Shown here piece by piece: positions 34,763 to 47,208 of a DNA stretch of 64,000 bases. The notes beneath the pieces were generated by a model. That model did not search any database, was not told the DNA's origin, and saw nothing but the letters and a program-made list of their open reading frames with translations. The translations under genes were made by a program, and so were the position numbers. How positions within the stretch are numbered: position 1 is the stretch's first letter; each line of letters starts with the position of its first letter. The stretch spans positions 13,626,662-13,690,661 of the forward strand of contig OX328123.1 in NCBI GenBank assembly GCA_946811695.1. The letters run 5' to 3'. This stretch comes from Gonocerus acuteangulatus. Taxonomy: Eukaryota > Arthropoda > Insecta > Hemiptera > Coreidae.

Positions 34763-35553
34763 CAAATGTTTGATTACTATAGCCTGATCAGTTACATTTT
34801 ATTTAGATAGCTTATGAAATGTTGTACATGGAGACCACCTCTCTGAAAAACTTGTAAATAAATATACATATATAACTGATTTCTTCCAAAAACTTTTTAT
34901 ATGTGTTTGCTCTTATTTTCTTCAGACTGTATTAATAATTCTAATGATTTTATTTTTTACTCATTCCATATGATTAATCAATTGTCTTACAGATTTAATT
35001 AACCCATCTTCTTCATCTTTGAAAAGACCCAAATAAACAGTCCATTATTGTTTAAAAATAAATAAATAAATCCAAGAAACAACAATCTCTTCAAATTCTT
35101 GCAAGAATGTTTGAGCAGAATGTATTTTGCCTATCCTAATTTGTTATTTGTCCGTTATCTATAGAGCTTTTAATAAACAATTTGAAAAAAATATAGAATT
35201 TACTTATTTTTCCCTCTGATAATAGTAGAGCAAAAATATTTCTCATAACTATCTTAAAAGCTACAAAGTTTTCTATAAATTTTATTGAAAATAATTCATT
35301 CAAACATTTTCTATTTTATACACGCCACAAATAAATCATAAGTATACACTCCTACATATACGCTTAAGTCTACATTATACACAGTTGAGTCTTTCCCGTC
35401 GGAATTATCAGCTCTTAAGCGTGCAGATGAAACATGGCATTCAAGAAATCTGCACACTGTAAAATTTATCTTTTAATAATATCAATGTCTAATTTAATAC
35501 CTAAAAAGAGGTTTCATATTCAGTTCACCAAATAGTTCTAAGTATTACAAAAA

Positions 35554-35841
35554 CATGGGCGTATATAGAAAATAATTTCGGAGGGGGCTGGGAAAATTTC
35601 GGGGGGGGGGGGGGGCTGAGACCATTTCCGGTGTATGGAATACTAACAATTTAGATCTTGGAAGAGTTTTAGCCAACTAAAACGCTATTACACCCAAAAT
35701 GGAATATTCTTTATAAACTAAATAATCTTATTTCATTTGTTTTTTAAGGATTTTATGACATTTTTACCGATCAACTCAAAATTTCGGGGGGGAGGGGGGA
35801 GGGGCTGCAGCCCCCTCAGCCCCCCCTTATATACGCCCATG
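35554..35841. mobile_element. hAT-type MITE, copy 1
   Basis: Ends CATGGGCGTATATAGAAAAT and inverted CATGGGCGTATATAAGGGGG. An 8-bp duplication with one mismatch flanks it (TACAAAAA 35546-35553, TACAAAAG 35842-35849). Inner G and C runs pair across the element. Confidence 0.75.
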
Positions 35842-36553
35842 TACAAAAGCTGTATGAGATTACAAATAATTACGCAACTGCAAGTTGTCTACATAAGAAC
35901 ATATTTAGTCGGTAAAAATCTTGTTAAAAAAAAATCCAGCAGCAAACGTTTTTGTACATTATCCATTATTTTTGATATTGCGTCCAGTTCTTTACTCTTT
36001 CTCTTTAATTTTTCCTCGTGGCTCTGTAACATAATATTATTTATTAATAATAATGATATTTAGTAATTTTTATTTTATTAAATTTTAACATCCATTTATT
36101 ATTAACTACGAATTTTAGGATGGGTTATCTATAGGTTACGACCCTTTTCTAGTCAGGATAGGGCTGATGCCTTTTCTTTTTTCTAAAGAAAAGCCTTCAT
36201 CCCTAGTGGGAATCGAACCAATGACCCTTTGGCACAGATATTTAGTAATTTAACTTATTAATAATATTAGTGATTTAACTTTTAATTAATATTAATGAGT
36301 TAAATTAATAAGTGGCTTTGTAGCATAATATTATTTAAAGCATATTTTTATGGGCTTAAATCCTTCCTTAAATAGTCAAAAATGATTTCCCAAGAGCATA
36401 TTATATTAATTAATAAGTTAATATTTGGAGGTCCAATGGCCGTGAGGGTTAAGGCATGAGCACTTAACACTCGGAGCCAAGGGTCGTGGGTTCGATCCCA
36501 CTAGGGGTGGTGGCTTTTCTTTAGAAAAAAAGAAAAGGGTGGTGACCTATAGA

Positions 36554-37247
36554 CAGAGATGGGCATAATTTTATTTATAAATAAAAATACGAATTTATTC
36601 GTACTTCATATATTTGTGAATACGAATATAAATAAATTCGTACGTCATATATTTGTGAATACGAATATAAATAAATTCGTATTCATTAGTGTGAATACGA
36701 ATTTATTTTTATTCACATATATTAAATATAAAAATACAAATAAAATTTTATTCGCAAATTTTTCTGCGTATACAAATAAATTCACAGAAAAAATTTTAAA
36801 TAATCAAAAAAAAGGGGAATATTTACAAAAAAATCAAGTGATTACAAAAAAAAAAAAAACCTTCCATAACTTTCGTAATATCATCTTAATGCGAAGAAAT
36901 TCATAATTTATTTGCGAATTTTATTGTGAATAAATTTTTATTCACAAATTATAATGTGAATACATTTTTATTTGTATATTTTAATGTGATTTTTTTTAAT
37001 CACTTGATTTTTTGTAAATATTCACATTTTTTGTGATTATTTACAATTTTTTCTGTGAATTTATTTTTATTTGCAGAAAAATTTGCGAATAAAATTTTTT
37101 TTGTATTTTTATATTTAATAAATGTGAATAACAATAAATTCGTATTCACACTTATGAATACGAATTTATTTATATTCGTATTCACAAATATATGAAGTAC
37201 GAATAAATTCGTATTTTTATTTATAAATAAAATTATGCCCATCTCTG
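36554..37247. mobile_element. Long palindromic hAT-type MITE nested in a SINE
   Basis: The ends CAGAGATGGGCATAATTTTA are perfect inverted copies and the arms run for about 300 bases. A perfect 8-bp duplication CCTATAGA (36546-36553 and 37248-37255). It splits a family B SINE (36428-37310). Reading frames on both strands share their first residues only because the DNA is a palindrome. Confidence 0.88.
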
Positions 37248-37489
37248 CCTATAGAGAACCCGTCCTAAAATTCGTAGTTAATAATAAATGGATGTTTAAA
37301 TTTAAATAAATAATAAGTTAAATTAATTAATTAAATAAGATATTATAATAATTAATAAGCTAATGGTATTAATAAGTGGCTTTGCAACATAACATTACTT
37401 ATAGTAATAATAATAACCTCTATATCATAATCTGTTGACGTTTACTGGATTATGAATTTGTATAAATGTCAACACTTATCCTCTTCTAA

Positions 37490-38130
37490 ACTATGTTTGT
37501 TTACCTCTGTAGCCTTTTGCTACTTGGAAATAATTCAGTCTTTCCTATGATGTCAGATCGTGAATTTTGTAAAAGTTTCTTTTACGAGTTTCAACTCGGC
37601 CGATGCGGGGCCCAGACGGCTAGAAACATCGACCAAGTCTGGTGCGAGGGTAGTGTTAATGAGTGCACTGTTCAAAGGTGGCTTAAAACATTTTGGGATG
37701 GAGTATTCAGCCTTGAAGGTAAAGAAAGCTATGGAAGCCCTTCCTTTCTTGATGAAAATGTTCTGTGATCATCGGGGGAAGAAACCCCCAGAATAACTGT
37801 CCGAGAACTTGTGGAGAAACTTAACGGCAGCAAATTGACCGCTCATGACCACCTCAAGCTTCTCAAATCCTGGCGAAACCATCAATTCTGAATCATATTG
37901 TAACCAAATTACTGCTATGCGTCAGAAATTGGTAATAATGAAGCCGTTTTTGGTCAATCAGAAAGGGCTCATTTTGTTGCATCATAACGCCTAGCTATGA
38001 AACTTTGCTACATCTGCCCTCTTCTACAGACCTCTTGCCTACTGACTAGTATTTTTTGGGCACCTGGACCACTACTTACAATATAAAATATTTAACGATC
38101 GAATGGAATTAGAAATTGCGTTTATTGAAT
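37490..38130 (+). pseudogene. mariner transposase pseudogene
   Basis: MMSDREFCKSFFYEFQLGRC, then AAQTARNI-like GAQTARNIDQVW, WLKTFWDGVFSLEGK and SPSFLDENVL with a stop, then ITVRELVEKLN and, near 38068, HLDHYLQYKIFNDRMELEI. These match the N-terminal helix-turn-helix and the C-terminal end of mariner transposases; the catalytic middle is largely lost to deletions and stops. Terminal repeats were not identified. Confidence 0.75.
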
Positions 38131-38833
38131 ATAAATTCTAACATTTTGGGGGAAATGTATTGAGAGTACAGGAGATTATTTTGATTAAAGAACACAGTTA
38201 TAAAAGTTTTTTTTTAAATTTTAATACCAAAATTCTGCATTATTTTCCGGATGACCCCATTGGGCAAACCGTTCGATTGGGGCTGAGAACAATTACACAA
38301 AATAGGCCCTGAAGAGGGGCGAGAGTACACACAGAACATATCAGGCGAATAAAAAAAATTGATATGGATAAGGAGAGAATTTATTTTACTCCTCGCCAAA
38401 ACTACACAATCTAAGAATATATAATCTTACTTAAATTTTAAAAAATAAGAAAAAAAAGTCGCTCAAATAGGAAAAAATTATTATTAATTAAAAATTAAAT
38501 AGGAAAAAAAAAATTGAACATTTAAGTGAATTGAACTTTAAAGTCGTTTTTTCTTTACATACAGTTTCCGTTTTTCGATTTGGGTGATACTCTTGCGCTA
38601 TAATTTTCAATTGATCAACATCAAATTTTAACTGCAGCTGATATTTGCTAGTAAAGTACATAGGATTTTTTTCAATTCATAGCCTAAGGTACAGTGGGGA
38701 AAAGGGAAGAATTATAACGATTTTACGACTGATTTTGCCAGCTATAAATGAGGCGATCCTCACCGGATTGTACGTTCTTGATTGGTAAATAATTAAAATT
38801 TATAGCCTATACTAGATATCACAATAATAATAA

Positions 38834-39894
38834 AAAAGTCCGTCTCGCAGGACTGCATCATCTTAGCGCGGTTCCGTTCATATCCCTAGTCTAATTTGGA
38901 AAGATTAAAATAGAAGCAGTTATTATTTTGGTTCCACCAGTCTTTTTTTTTAAATTAATTATTATAATGGCGTGTCAACCCTTATGGTCACTAACGCCAT
39001 TCCTGTGAGTAGTAAAGTCTTGAAAGGTCATGATTTACAATCTTACCTGGAAGGGTCCGCTACACTAGAAACAGACCCGCTAATGACAAGGTCTTGGAAT
39101 CTTGGAGATCTATATTTCTAACAATAAATTGTTTTTCTTATTTTTCTTAACCTGTTTTATTTTCAAATACATTATCCAACTATAAGCAATTAAAAAATAA
39201 CCAGGAATAAAAAACAGACAAAAAGAACCATTGGAATAAACGAATTTAATTACTTTAAAGATTTAAGCTCTTATTTCTCCGATTGACATCGCCTAATTAA
39301 AACTTTCATTAGAACCTTTTTTTTTAGAGCATTTAATAAGCTTTCTAATGGTATTCTTCCGTTTACCAAGATTTTCAACCTTTTTCGAGATATTAAGGAA
39401 AGTAAACAAAGTTACTAAAACTTTTTATGTCTGTTAATAAAATATTTTATTCTAACCCTTCCTTAACTCCAAACGTAACCAAAATTTCAACATATTAGTT
39501 TTGATGAAAGTAGAACATGCAGAAAATGTTTCAACTGAATCCCATGATTCTAAGTACCCAAACCAAAAACGGTATTCAAAAAATATTTTTCCAATTTTCT
39601 CGAAAACGGTTAAAGCTATCGCCTTGAAAATGGTTTCATTCGTTTTCCTAGCCCAGGAATCATATAAAACGAGTACTTAGAAGCTTATGAACTCAAAAAC
39701 GTAAGCGTTACGATTTTATTTTGCGCGACTTTCGCCCAAAACGCCATCTTCCAGTAGGCAGATTTTGCTGGTTAACGAACTTGACCTTTCAAATTGGACG
39801 AAGGATTTTTGTACCAAATTTCATCAAAATCGGACCATTCGTCTTCTATCTAGAGAGCGAACAGACAAATATATATATATATATATATAAATAA

Positions 39895-39957
<63 letters not shown>

Positions 39958-40091
39958 AATTTGAACCACCGTTATTTTCGGTCTCTAGGGGTTCTGAAAC
40001 GCGAAATTTTCTAGTCGGCACTTCCGGATTGTTTCATTGTATCAACCCTATAAGCGGGGTTCCTCCCTATGGGGGAGGGAGGAACCGCGCT
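38834..40091 (-). mobile_element. Helentron/HINE-like element, family B, full copy
   Basis: On the - strand: T run, AGCGCGG, a strong 5' hairpin (GGTTCCTCCCTCCCC..GGGAGGAACC), a (TA)n tract (39868-39955), a core block, and a 3' hairpin CGCAG-CCTGCG ending in CGGACTTTTTT. The architecture and 3' end equal family A, but the body differs. Related pieces: 56960-57835 (+, core and 3' end), 46050-46450 (+), 4187-4630 (+), 10613-10740 (+, 5' end), 47395-47455 (+, 3' end) and 62330-62460 (+). Confidence 0.65.
38951..39115 (-). mobile_element. SINE family D copy inside a Helentron-like element
   Basis: Absent from the sister repeat at about 57610-57740, so it is an insertion. On the - strand it ends GGCGTTAGTGACCATAAGGG, TTGACACGCC and an A-rich tail. 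The same tail occurs at 12408-12485 and 63014-63084 with poly(A). Confidence 0.55.
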
Positions 40092-40723
40092 AAAAATGAG
40101 TTATCTTGACAGAAATTATTTTTTCTAAGAATTTTCAAATTTATTTGCATTTATTAAGAATTGGTTTATTAAATACAAGTAAGTCAGTAGGTTTTTACCA
40201 GATCCTTGACGACAGACCTTGGCCAAATCTAGAGGAGGTAGTATGACCAATACATTACGTTGAATACTGCGAAGACTAGCGGAAATGTGAGCCTCGAATA
40301 CTCATCGATTTTCCTTGCCATTCTCATGTTTGCATTAGGCACCTCAACTCCTTTTCTTCCCTTTAAACAAATAGATAATTTAATACAATTACATAAAAGA
40401 AAAAAATTAATATTATAAATATTCTATTTCCCTATAATTTTTGTGTATTTAGTTATTCCTGTTACATATCCATATAAATCAAGAGTATTATATTTTTTAA
40501 TGTTTGAGCCAGTTATGTTATTAAATATTTTCTATGTTACACAATGTTGAATTGCGAGGTAAACAACTTTAGTAAATACGTTAGTTGGAACAGTCTTGTT
40601 ATATTTAGAAATCAATTTCTTGCATGATACCTGCATTTTATAATATATAATTTATAATCCTCTTATCTTCCCACAACCCTAACACCCAAGGAATTATGTG
40701 CGCCTTCTGTAGAGAGAATAAAG

Positions 40724-41190
40724 ATGGGGTGGCACTCCATGTGGACGGAGGCTTCCGAAAATAAATTGAAAATGGCCAAAAGAAGTCTAGGGCCATGGCG
40801 ATCATCCCAATGCAGCAGTAGAAGAGACGAGGTAGTTTTAGCTCGCCTTCGCCTAGGTCATACCAGACTTACTCATGGTTTCCTTATGGAGGGGAAGGAA
40901 AAGCCTATATTTGTGTCATGTAATGAACCGATTTCTGTGCGGCATATCTTCGAGTCTTGCAGGTTATACGAAGAAGCCCTAGAGAAGAACGAAATTCCAA
41001 AAGATATATCTGAAGCACTTGCAGACAACCCCTCCATGGGGGACAAAGTATTAAATTTTCTTAAAAAATCAAAATTATACACAGAAATATAGCAAAAAAA
41101 AAATAAAATAAAAATAAATAAATAAAAAAATAAAATAAAATAAAATAAAAAATAAATAATAAAAAATAAAATAAATAATTTCTGTATATA
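40724..41190 (+). pseudogene. LINE ORF2 C-terminus, 5'-truncated, with A-rich tail
   Basis: A 122-codon open frame (40724-41092) ending in a stop and followed by about 100 bases of AATAAA-type tail. It has W..W..A..NKLK, RRDEVVLARLRLGHTRLTHG, a worn zinc knuckle (CNEPISVRHIFESC) and YEEALEKN. RLRLGHT.LTHG followed by a C..H....C knuckle is typical after the RNase H region of I/Jockey-group LINEs. Only the end of the protein is kept, the usual result of incomplete reverse transcription. Confidence 0.78.
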
Positions 41191-41906
41191 TTCTATACCT
41201 TGAACGCAGATGCATTGATTGCGTATAGTTTTAAATAATATGCCGTAACGGACCAAGCTCATATCACCATAATTATTATTTTAGCAGTATCCATGTAAAA
41301 CAATTATATTAGCCATAGCAGTTTCAGAACCATTTTTAAAAACCCTTTTTGAACATTATATAACATTACAACTTAAGAGCATTCTCGACAATATATGTAG
41401 TGCATACCTTTATAGTACAAAATAATTTTCATTGAAAAACACTTTACAGGACGATGGTAACCTTTGACGTTCTTCGTCCTTAAACCCCATTCATACATAC
41501 ATACATCTTATCTTCCATTTGACCCTCCTTATTTTTCATATGTTGGATATTACACCATATTTGGTAAAAATATGATACTGTAGCTCACACACTGGTTATG
41601 GGTGTGATTGGCCCCCGAAAAGGTGGTAAATTGAAAAAATGAAACATGTAGTTCCAACAGATTTTAATAAAGTGGTTAAAAAATCAAATTGTGTCCCACA
41701 TGTGTCTCACTCAGAGACACAGAGAGACTTGGCGTCATAAGTCAGCTATGTGATAATTCTCTCTCACACACACAATCCATTGTCTTTGTTTCTCTCTGGG
41801 TATCTCCTAAATTTTTGTTGTTATAAAGACTTTTATAAAACATTGAAAAACATCGAGTTTCAATTGCAATGAATTTGCTGGACCTTCCCCGGTAAGTTCT
41901 ACTTAC

Positions 41907-42028
41907 TTGCACAGTGTGCTGCTGCTTGACACCTCCGTTGAGATCTGTGGTCACTACATCTGTTGGAGCCACCTTCCTCCACATATAGTTGACGAATGTG
42001 AACTCCAGCAGGGCACAGAAAACGAATG
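41907..42028 (-). CDS. Orphan exon of a cys-loop ligand-gated chloride channel (TM3)
   Basis: This 122-base - strand exon lies between an acceptor with a run of T (TTTCAAAG) and a perfect donor GTAAGT. Read with the first codon split, it gives AFVFCALLEFTFVNYMWRK followed by a polar stretch ending VKQQHTVQ. The FVF.ALLEF..VNY pattern is the third transmembrane helix of the anion-selective cys-loop family (GluCl, HisCl, pHCl, GABA and glycine receptors); the polar part starts the cytoplasmic loop. The channel type cannot be told from one exon. The flanking exons (TM1-TM2 at higher and TM4 at lower coordinates on this strand) were not identified, so the gene either spans long repeat-filled introns or is only partly in the window. 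It could be an isolated exon copy, but the clean splice sites argue for a real gene. Confidence 0.72.
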
Positions 42029-42314
42029 CTTTGAAAAAAAAAAAAAAAAAAAGAATATGATAAGCAATAGAGAATGTACAAGAAAATATTTATGTACATG
42101 TACATTGTAAATAAAAACAAATATTAAACAAAGACTCATTAGTACTGTATATGTTGTTAAATGATTAAACAAAACAAAATAAAAAAATGCCAAAGGAAAA
42201 ATTAAGAGTCACGCTCAATATCACTACACACAATATTAGCAATGGACTGCACTCAGAATTACTTGGTGGACATACAAATATTACTATTTACAAATAACAT
42301 CGAACATCAGATGC

Positions 42315-42584
42315 ATCCAAACATTTCAATCCAAAGTCCTAAGAACAATAGGCAATGCTCCCTTCTACGTTTCTAACCATTGCCATCATAAAGACCTCAA
42401 TATTCCACATATTAAAGATGTTATATTATCCAGATTAAAACGTTTTAACCCTAAACTTTCCACTCAACAAAATCCTGAAGTCCTCTCCCTATGGAGCATA
42501 CCCCCTCTCCCTATGGACCCACTCCCTCCACCAAGGAGACTCAGAAGACAGTGGCACAGATATCTTCTGCAGTGACAAAGCGAA
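42315..42584 (+). pseudogene. Jockey-like LINE ORF2 C-terminal fragment
   Basis: A 90-codon frame starting within IQTFQSKVLRTIGNAPFYVS, then HKDLNIPHIKDVI, RFNPKLS and a Pro-rich tail PPRRLRRQWHRYLLQ with stop. FQ.K.LR.I.NAP.YV.N...H.DL.IP is the conserved C-terminal block of Jockey-type reverse transcriptase proteins. The block begins abruptly near 42294. Confidence 0.78.
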
Positions 42585-42784
42585 GTGTTAGCGATGGTTT
42601 TCTCTTCCTTCAAGTGCGACAATGTCTGTGGTCTTCCTTCGACTCCAGCCACTGGTCTGGGCAGAAGGGAGCTTGTGTAGGCTCCTCTCAAAGTCATCTG
42701 AGCGTCCCTCTGGTGTTAATCGAGGATGAAGTTGAGAGGCCTTGAGCACAGAACCTTTATATTGTATCATACTTCACATTACCA

Positions 42785-43945
42785 GATGTATTTATATACA
42801 GACCTAGCTGAATACCCGTGCTTCGTCACGGCAGATAAGTAGTTATTTTATTGCGTTAAATAATGTTTCATTAAAATTACGTTACTATACAATTCTGTGC
42901 AGTTTATTACAGCACGGTTCCCGTCATACTATATTTTATTCAATGGGAGTTAAAATTTAAAAGTTTATGTTTCCAAGAAGTCATGTGGTAACACCCAATA
43001 TATTTACGAGTATTACCAAGGTTATAGGCGAGGAGGCTGTGCAAGGGTTCCGGATATTATTACCTCGCCTGGAAAACCTAAGGATATGCCATACATCACG
43101 GTTTGACCGGGACTGTCCCGGTATTTTGCAATTGTTTCGGTGTCCCGCCCTGTTTTATCAATGTCCCGGAAAAGGCTGTAAGATGTAAAAAGTAATGAAT
43201 TCATGTTTATAAGAATCTTTTTTAAATCGGTTACTTTTCTACAATTAACATTTTTACTACTGCTCACAGTGTAGAAGATATGAGAAGTAATCTAACTGTA
43301 AAACGCTGGAACTACCTGCACAGCGCTGCCAGCTGCCAGACACTACTATTTGGCTGAGAGATTTTTTTAAGAAAATCAAGCAGCAAAAAAAGTTCCGTTC
43401 TTATTTTTAAGGTTTGGGTAGACTAACAGTTCAGGATCTCCCCTTCCCGTTACTGGCTAGGCTTAAAACTCACCATTTTGCTTATAATTTGTACTGTTTT
43501 TATTCCCAACCCCCCCTGGCATGCCCATCCCATATTAATGTGTCTCGGTTTAACTCTCCAAAAATATGGCAAGCCTATCTGACGGGGACAGGCAGAAAAG
43601 AAACGCAATTAAAACTCTATGAGGGACAGTTAATTTCTAGTAATTCAAGGTCTGCCATCATAGTTGAAATTAACCTCAATTAGAAATAAAACTATGAGAT
43701 AGATGATGACAGCTGTTCTTTATCGTCCTTGCAACGCATGCTGCCTAGGCTTGCCTTCTCTAACCAACTCAAACTTTAAACCCCCCTAAAAATGCTTAAA
43801 AATACGAATATCAAAAAATCCTTTCTTAGCGAGCGCCTACGTTATATTGGGAGTGTCCATGCAAAATTTCAAAATTTTCTGTCGAGCGGTTTGGGCTGGG
43901 CGTTGATAGGTGAGTGAGTGAGTGGTATTTGACAAATATATAGTA
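42785..43945 (+). repeat. Unclassified repeat with a terminal hairpin
   Basis: Begins near CTGAATACCCGTGCTTCGTC followed by ACGG, a short hairpin of a type common in arthropod repeats, and ends near a GAGTGAGTGAGTGGTATTTG tract. No ORF is convincing. Boundaries are guesses. Confidence 0.3.
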
Positions 43946-44105
43946 GATGTAATAAACAATACAGAAATAGAAAACAAATAACATAATACTTGCACATAGG
44001 AAGGGTACCTTCTCTATACTGTGGAATATTATTATCAATGTTCTTTTACTCCAAATTTGAACTTCAAAGACAAAAATTGCTTTCGCAGATGATATAGTAA
44101 TTCTT

Positions 44106-44108
44106 GTT

Positions 44109-44147
<39 letters not shown>

Positions 44148-44259
44148 GGCGCATCGACATAAATCTTGGCCATTAGCGCCGACGTCCAGGGTGCAGCCAG
44201 AAATTTTCTTAGCGAGCCCTGAGATGAAAAAATTTCTGGCGCCGGCGGGGATCGAATCC
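44106..44259 (-). mobile_element. SINE family A, 5'-truncated copy
   Basis: A poly(T) run then the family A body, cut before the tRNA head. The 14-bp duplication ATATAGTAATTCTT (44092-44105 and 44260-44273) shows that the truncation happened during insertion. Confidence 0.88.
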
Positions 44260-44273
44260 ATATAGTAATTCTT

Positions 44274-46045
44274 ATTGAACAAACACTTAATCACAGAACT
44301 ACAGATAACTTAATATCGAATATTGGTATTTGTAGAAACATGGGATACTAGAAATAAATTTATATTTAACAAAAAATCTAATTACATATACTGTTCTATA
44401 ATAAAGGTCTCTACCAAAAATGACACAACACTTACAGAGCGACTAGGTTTCTCATAAAATCTGTAAAATATCCAGCCATAATCATATTTTGACCTGGCTG
44501 GATGGTGAAAGTCCATTTTCAGGTATGTCAAGGAAAAATCACAACTCCAACAGGGGTTGCATGAATTCATTACAATGGAATCTAATAGGAATACATACAT
44601 CTTCAGTATTTTCACTAATTGACCAACAGAGACGAGCATTGGCTTCTCAATGCTCAACCCCCTCATAAGGTTGAGCATTGAAGTGCCAACGCTCAACCCC
44701 CTCACAAGTCGACGGTTGTACCTTGTCAGAAGAGGCTCCATCTTCCGGCCCACATTACATTCCTGATCTACGAATTTTAATGGAAATAAAAATTGTAAAT
44801 AGTAACAAACACATTGGGTTTTTACCCAAATTGTTTATAAATGTAATCCATTTACTATCAATATCTGCTAGACTAACAGGGTGTCTCAAGAATGAAGCAA
44901 GGGAAGCTATGTTACCTCGTCTTACTTATGTGATCTCAGCTTGGAGGGACAATGTAACTAAAAAGTTTAATTTGGGGGTATTTTCGTACACGAAAAAAAA
45001 AATAAATAAAAAGAAAGGAAAAGTGACATTGAACACATATAAGTTTGCTAAATAATTTAATGTTAGTGCTCTACCATGTGAAAATTAACAAGGACTAACC
45101 TGTCACATCATGCATGGATCTCCTAGAGAAATTGCCAAAAGGGAAATAGGTTTTAGAGGATAGGGACCATTTACTCCCTGTCTACAGCAAATAAATATAC
45201 TGTAAGACACAGAACTTGTCATTTGGGGAAAGCATGGAGGGGCCTCGACGTTGCCAGTTTACAACACTGTACTTTCCAGCCCCCGCTCTGCCTAGGTACG
45301 GGACTAGGCGAGGGAGGAGTGGCAACCCTGAAAGGCCGTCATTGGCGCCTCCACTTTCCCCTACCCTTCCACAGACAAGTGACAAGTTTTATCTCTCCCA
45401 CTATAAATGACTGGTAAGTTCCGTCAACAATAACCTTTTTCCTTGGAATAGCATTTAATAGCCGCGGACACCATGATACACCAGAGGACATTCTCGCATG
45501 GGCTCCGTCTGGAAATTGGTAAGTCTTTAGAACAGGGCGTGTAATTGGCTACTTCGGGCCAATAATCGTCTCGCAAACAATATAAAGTCATAAAAAAGTG
45601 CCATCTCATAATTTTAATAGGGAACGAAAATTAACAGAAATTGGTTAACGAATACCGAAAGATAATATTAAAAAAACTCTACCGAGTACAAAGATTGATG
45701 GACACTGAAATATGCAGAGGATTTCAAAGTTTATCCTATGAGGCTGCAAGCATCTTAGCCCAACTCATAAAATATTTACCCGCTTTGCACAAACAATATC
45801 GATAATTGACCATGAATCAACCTTGCATGTCAGGATTCATTCTGAGAAAATTCTGAATTTGAATACAAACAACGATTTTGCACAATAATAAGACTATGTT
45901 TTTAGAATGGAAGGAAGCAAGAATGGGTACAGATTTGGTTATGCGGTTGTAATATACAACAGGGACTTTATTGATAGTACGAAATCTCGACTCTCATCAC
46001 ACTGCAATAAGGTCAAGTTATTTAACCAGCAGAGCCCGTCTACCG
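44274..46045. other. Stretch without recognised gene
   Basis: Open frames up to 125 codons (44678-45055 +, 44753-44382 -) show no known motif. 45216-45420 is locally GC-rich, with overlapping frames on both strands and a GTAAGT at 45415; nothing links it to a gene. Confidence 0.5.
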
Positions 46046-46483
46046 GAACATTTTAAAAAATCTTAGCACTTACGTTTTTGCTTCCCAGTACACGTTTTAT
46101 GAGTAATTTGGCCTGAGGAATCCAATGAAACTATTTCCAAGGCCATATTTAAAACCGTTGACAAGAAAAAAAAACCCCAAAAAACTAGATTTTTCTTGAG
46201 TTTTTTCGGATATATTCTTATATAACTCGACACCGGCTGGGAAATCGTAATAAATGTAAACTCTCTATTCGGAAGTCTATTAAATTTTCTGCAAATACGA
46301 TTGCTTTAGTGCTAATGACCCTAGTAATCGAGGCTCCCTAAACAAAACAAAAATATGGCTCTTGTGCAATTTTTCGGAGAAATCGGTGCCTAAATGGGAT
46401 ACTTTCCGGTTAGAATACTGTCAGTTTCCTGTTGAATCTAAGATCTTGCTTCGCTTTATTTATTTAAGGCTTTAAAAAAACAC

Positions 46484-46850
46484 TGCGCATGCGCGAACGC
46501 CAGCGGTACTTTTTTGGAACGTTTTTTTCCAGTTTAGTCATAAAGCATATTTATGATGAAAAAACCTTTTCCGTACATGGCCACTGCGCATGCGTGAACG
46601 GCTCTGGGCATGCGCGAACGCACCTGCGCATACGCGAACGCCACTGCGAATGCGCAAACGCCAGCGGACACTTTTTTTGTGACCCATAAAGTCTTCTTTT
46701 TCACGGCCACGCCATTGCGCACGCGCGAACGCTAGCGGCCGCTTTTTAGTGACACTTACAGTCTTCTTTTTCGTACATGGCCACTGCGCATGTGTGAACG
46801 CCCCTGCGCGTGTGCGAACGCCACTGCGCATGCGCGAACGCCAGCGGACA
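46484..46850. repeat. CpG-rich tandem repeats of a TGCGCATGCGC word
   Basis: At least seven variants of CTGCGCATGCGCGAACGCC in a 370-base block, in longer units with CAGCGG and CTTTTTT. It is strikingly GC-rich inside AT-rich DNA. The core matches the palindromic site of NRF-1/erect wing; a regulatory role is not shown. Confidence 0.6.
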
Positions 46851-46950
46851 CTTTTTTGTAACGTTTTTTTTCCAGTTTAGTCACCGGTTAAGCATATTTG
46901 CTGTTTATATTCTAAGCTTCCTGAGGCCGCTAAGACGTGAGCACTCCGAG

Positions 46951-47208
46951 CAGGGACGTATATAGGAAATAATTTCGGGGGGGGGGATGAGACCATTTCC
47001 GGTGTATGGAATACTAACAATTTAGAACTTGGAATAGTTTTAGCCAACTAAAATACTATTATACCCAAAATAAAATATCTTTTATGAACTAAGTGATCTT
47101 ATTTAATTTATTTTTAAGGGTTTTACGAAAAGCTTTTACCATCAAATAAAAATTTCGGGGGGGGGGACAGGGGCAGCAGCCCCCCAGCCCCTCTTATATA
47201 CGCCCCTG
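46951..47208. mobile_element. hAT-type MITE, copy 2, nested in a SINE
   Basis: Same family as 35554-35841. A perfect 8-bp duplication ACTCCGAG (46943-46950 and 47209-47216). It divides a family B SINE head. Confidence 0.85.

Noticed and set aside
36559..37242. Two opposed reading frames with the same first 25 or so residues
   Set aside because: They arise because both arms of the hAT-type palindrome carry the same DNA; composition is Asn/Phe/Lys low complexity.
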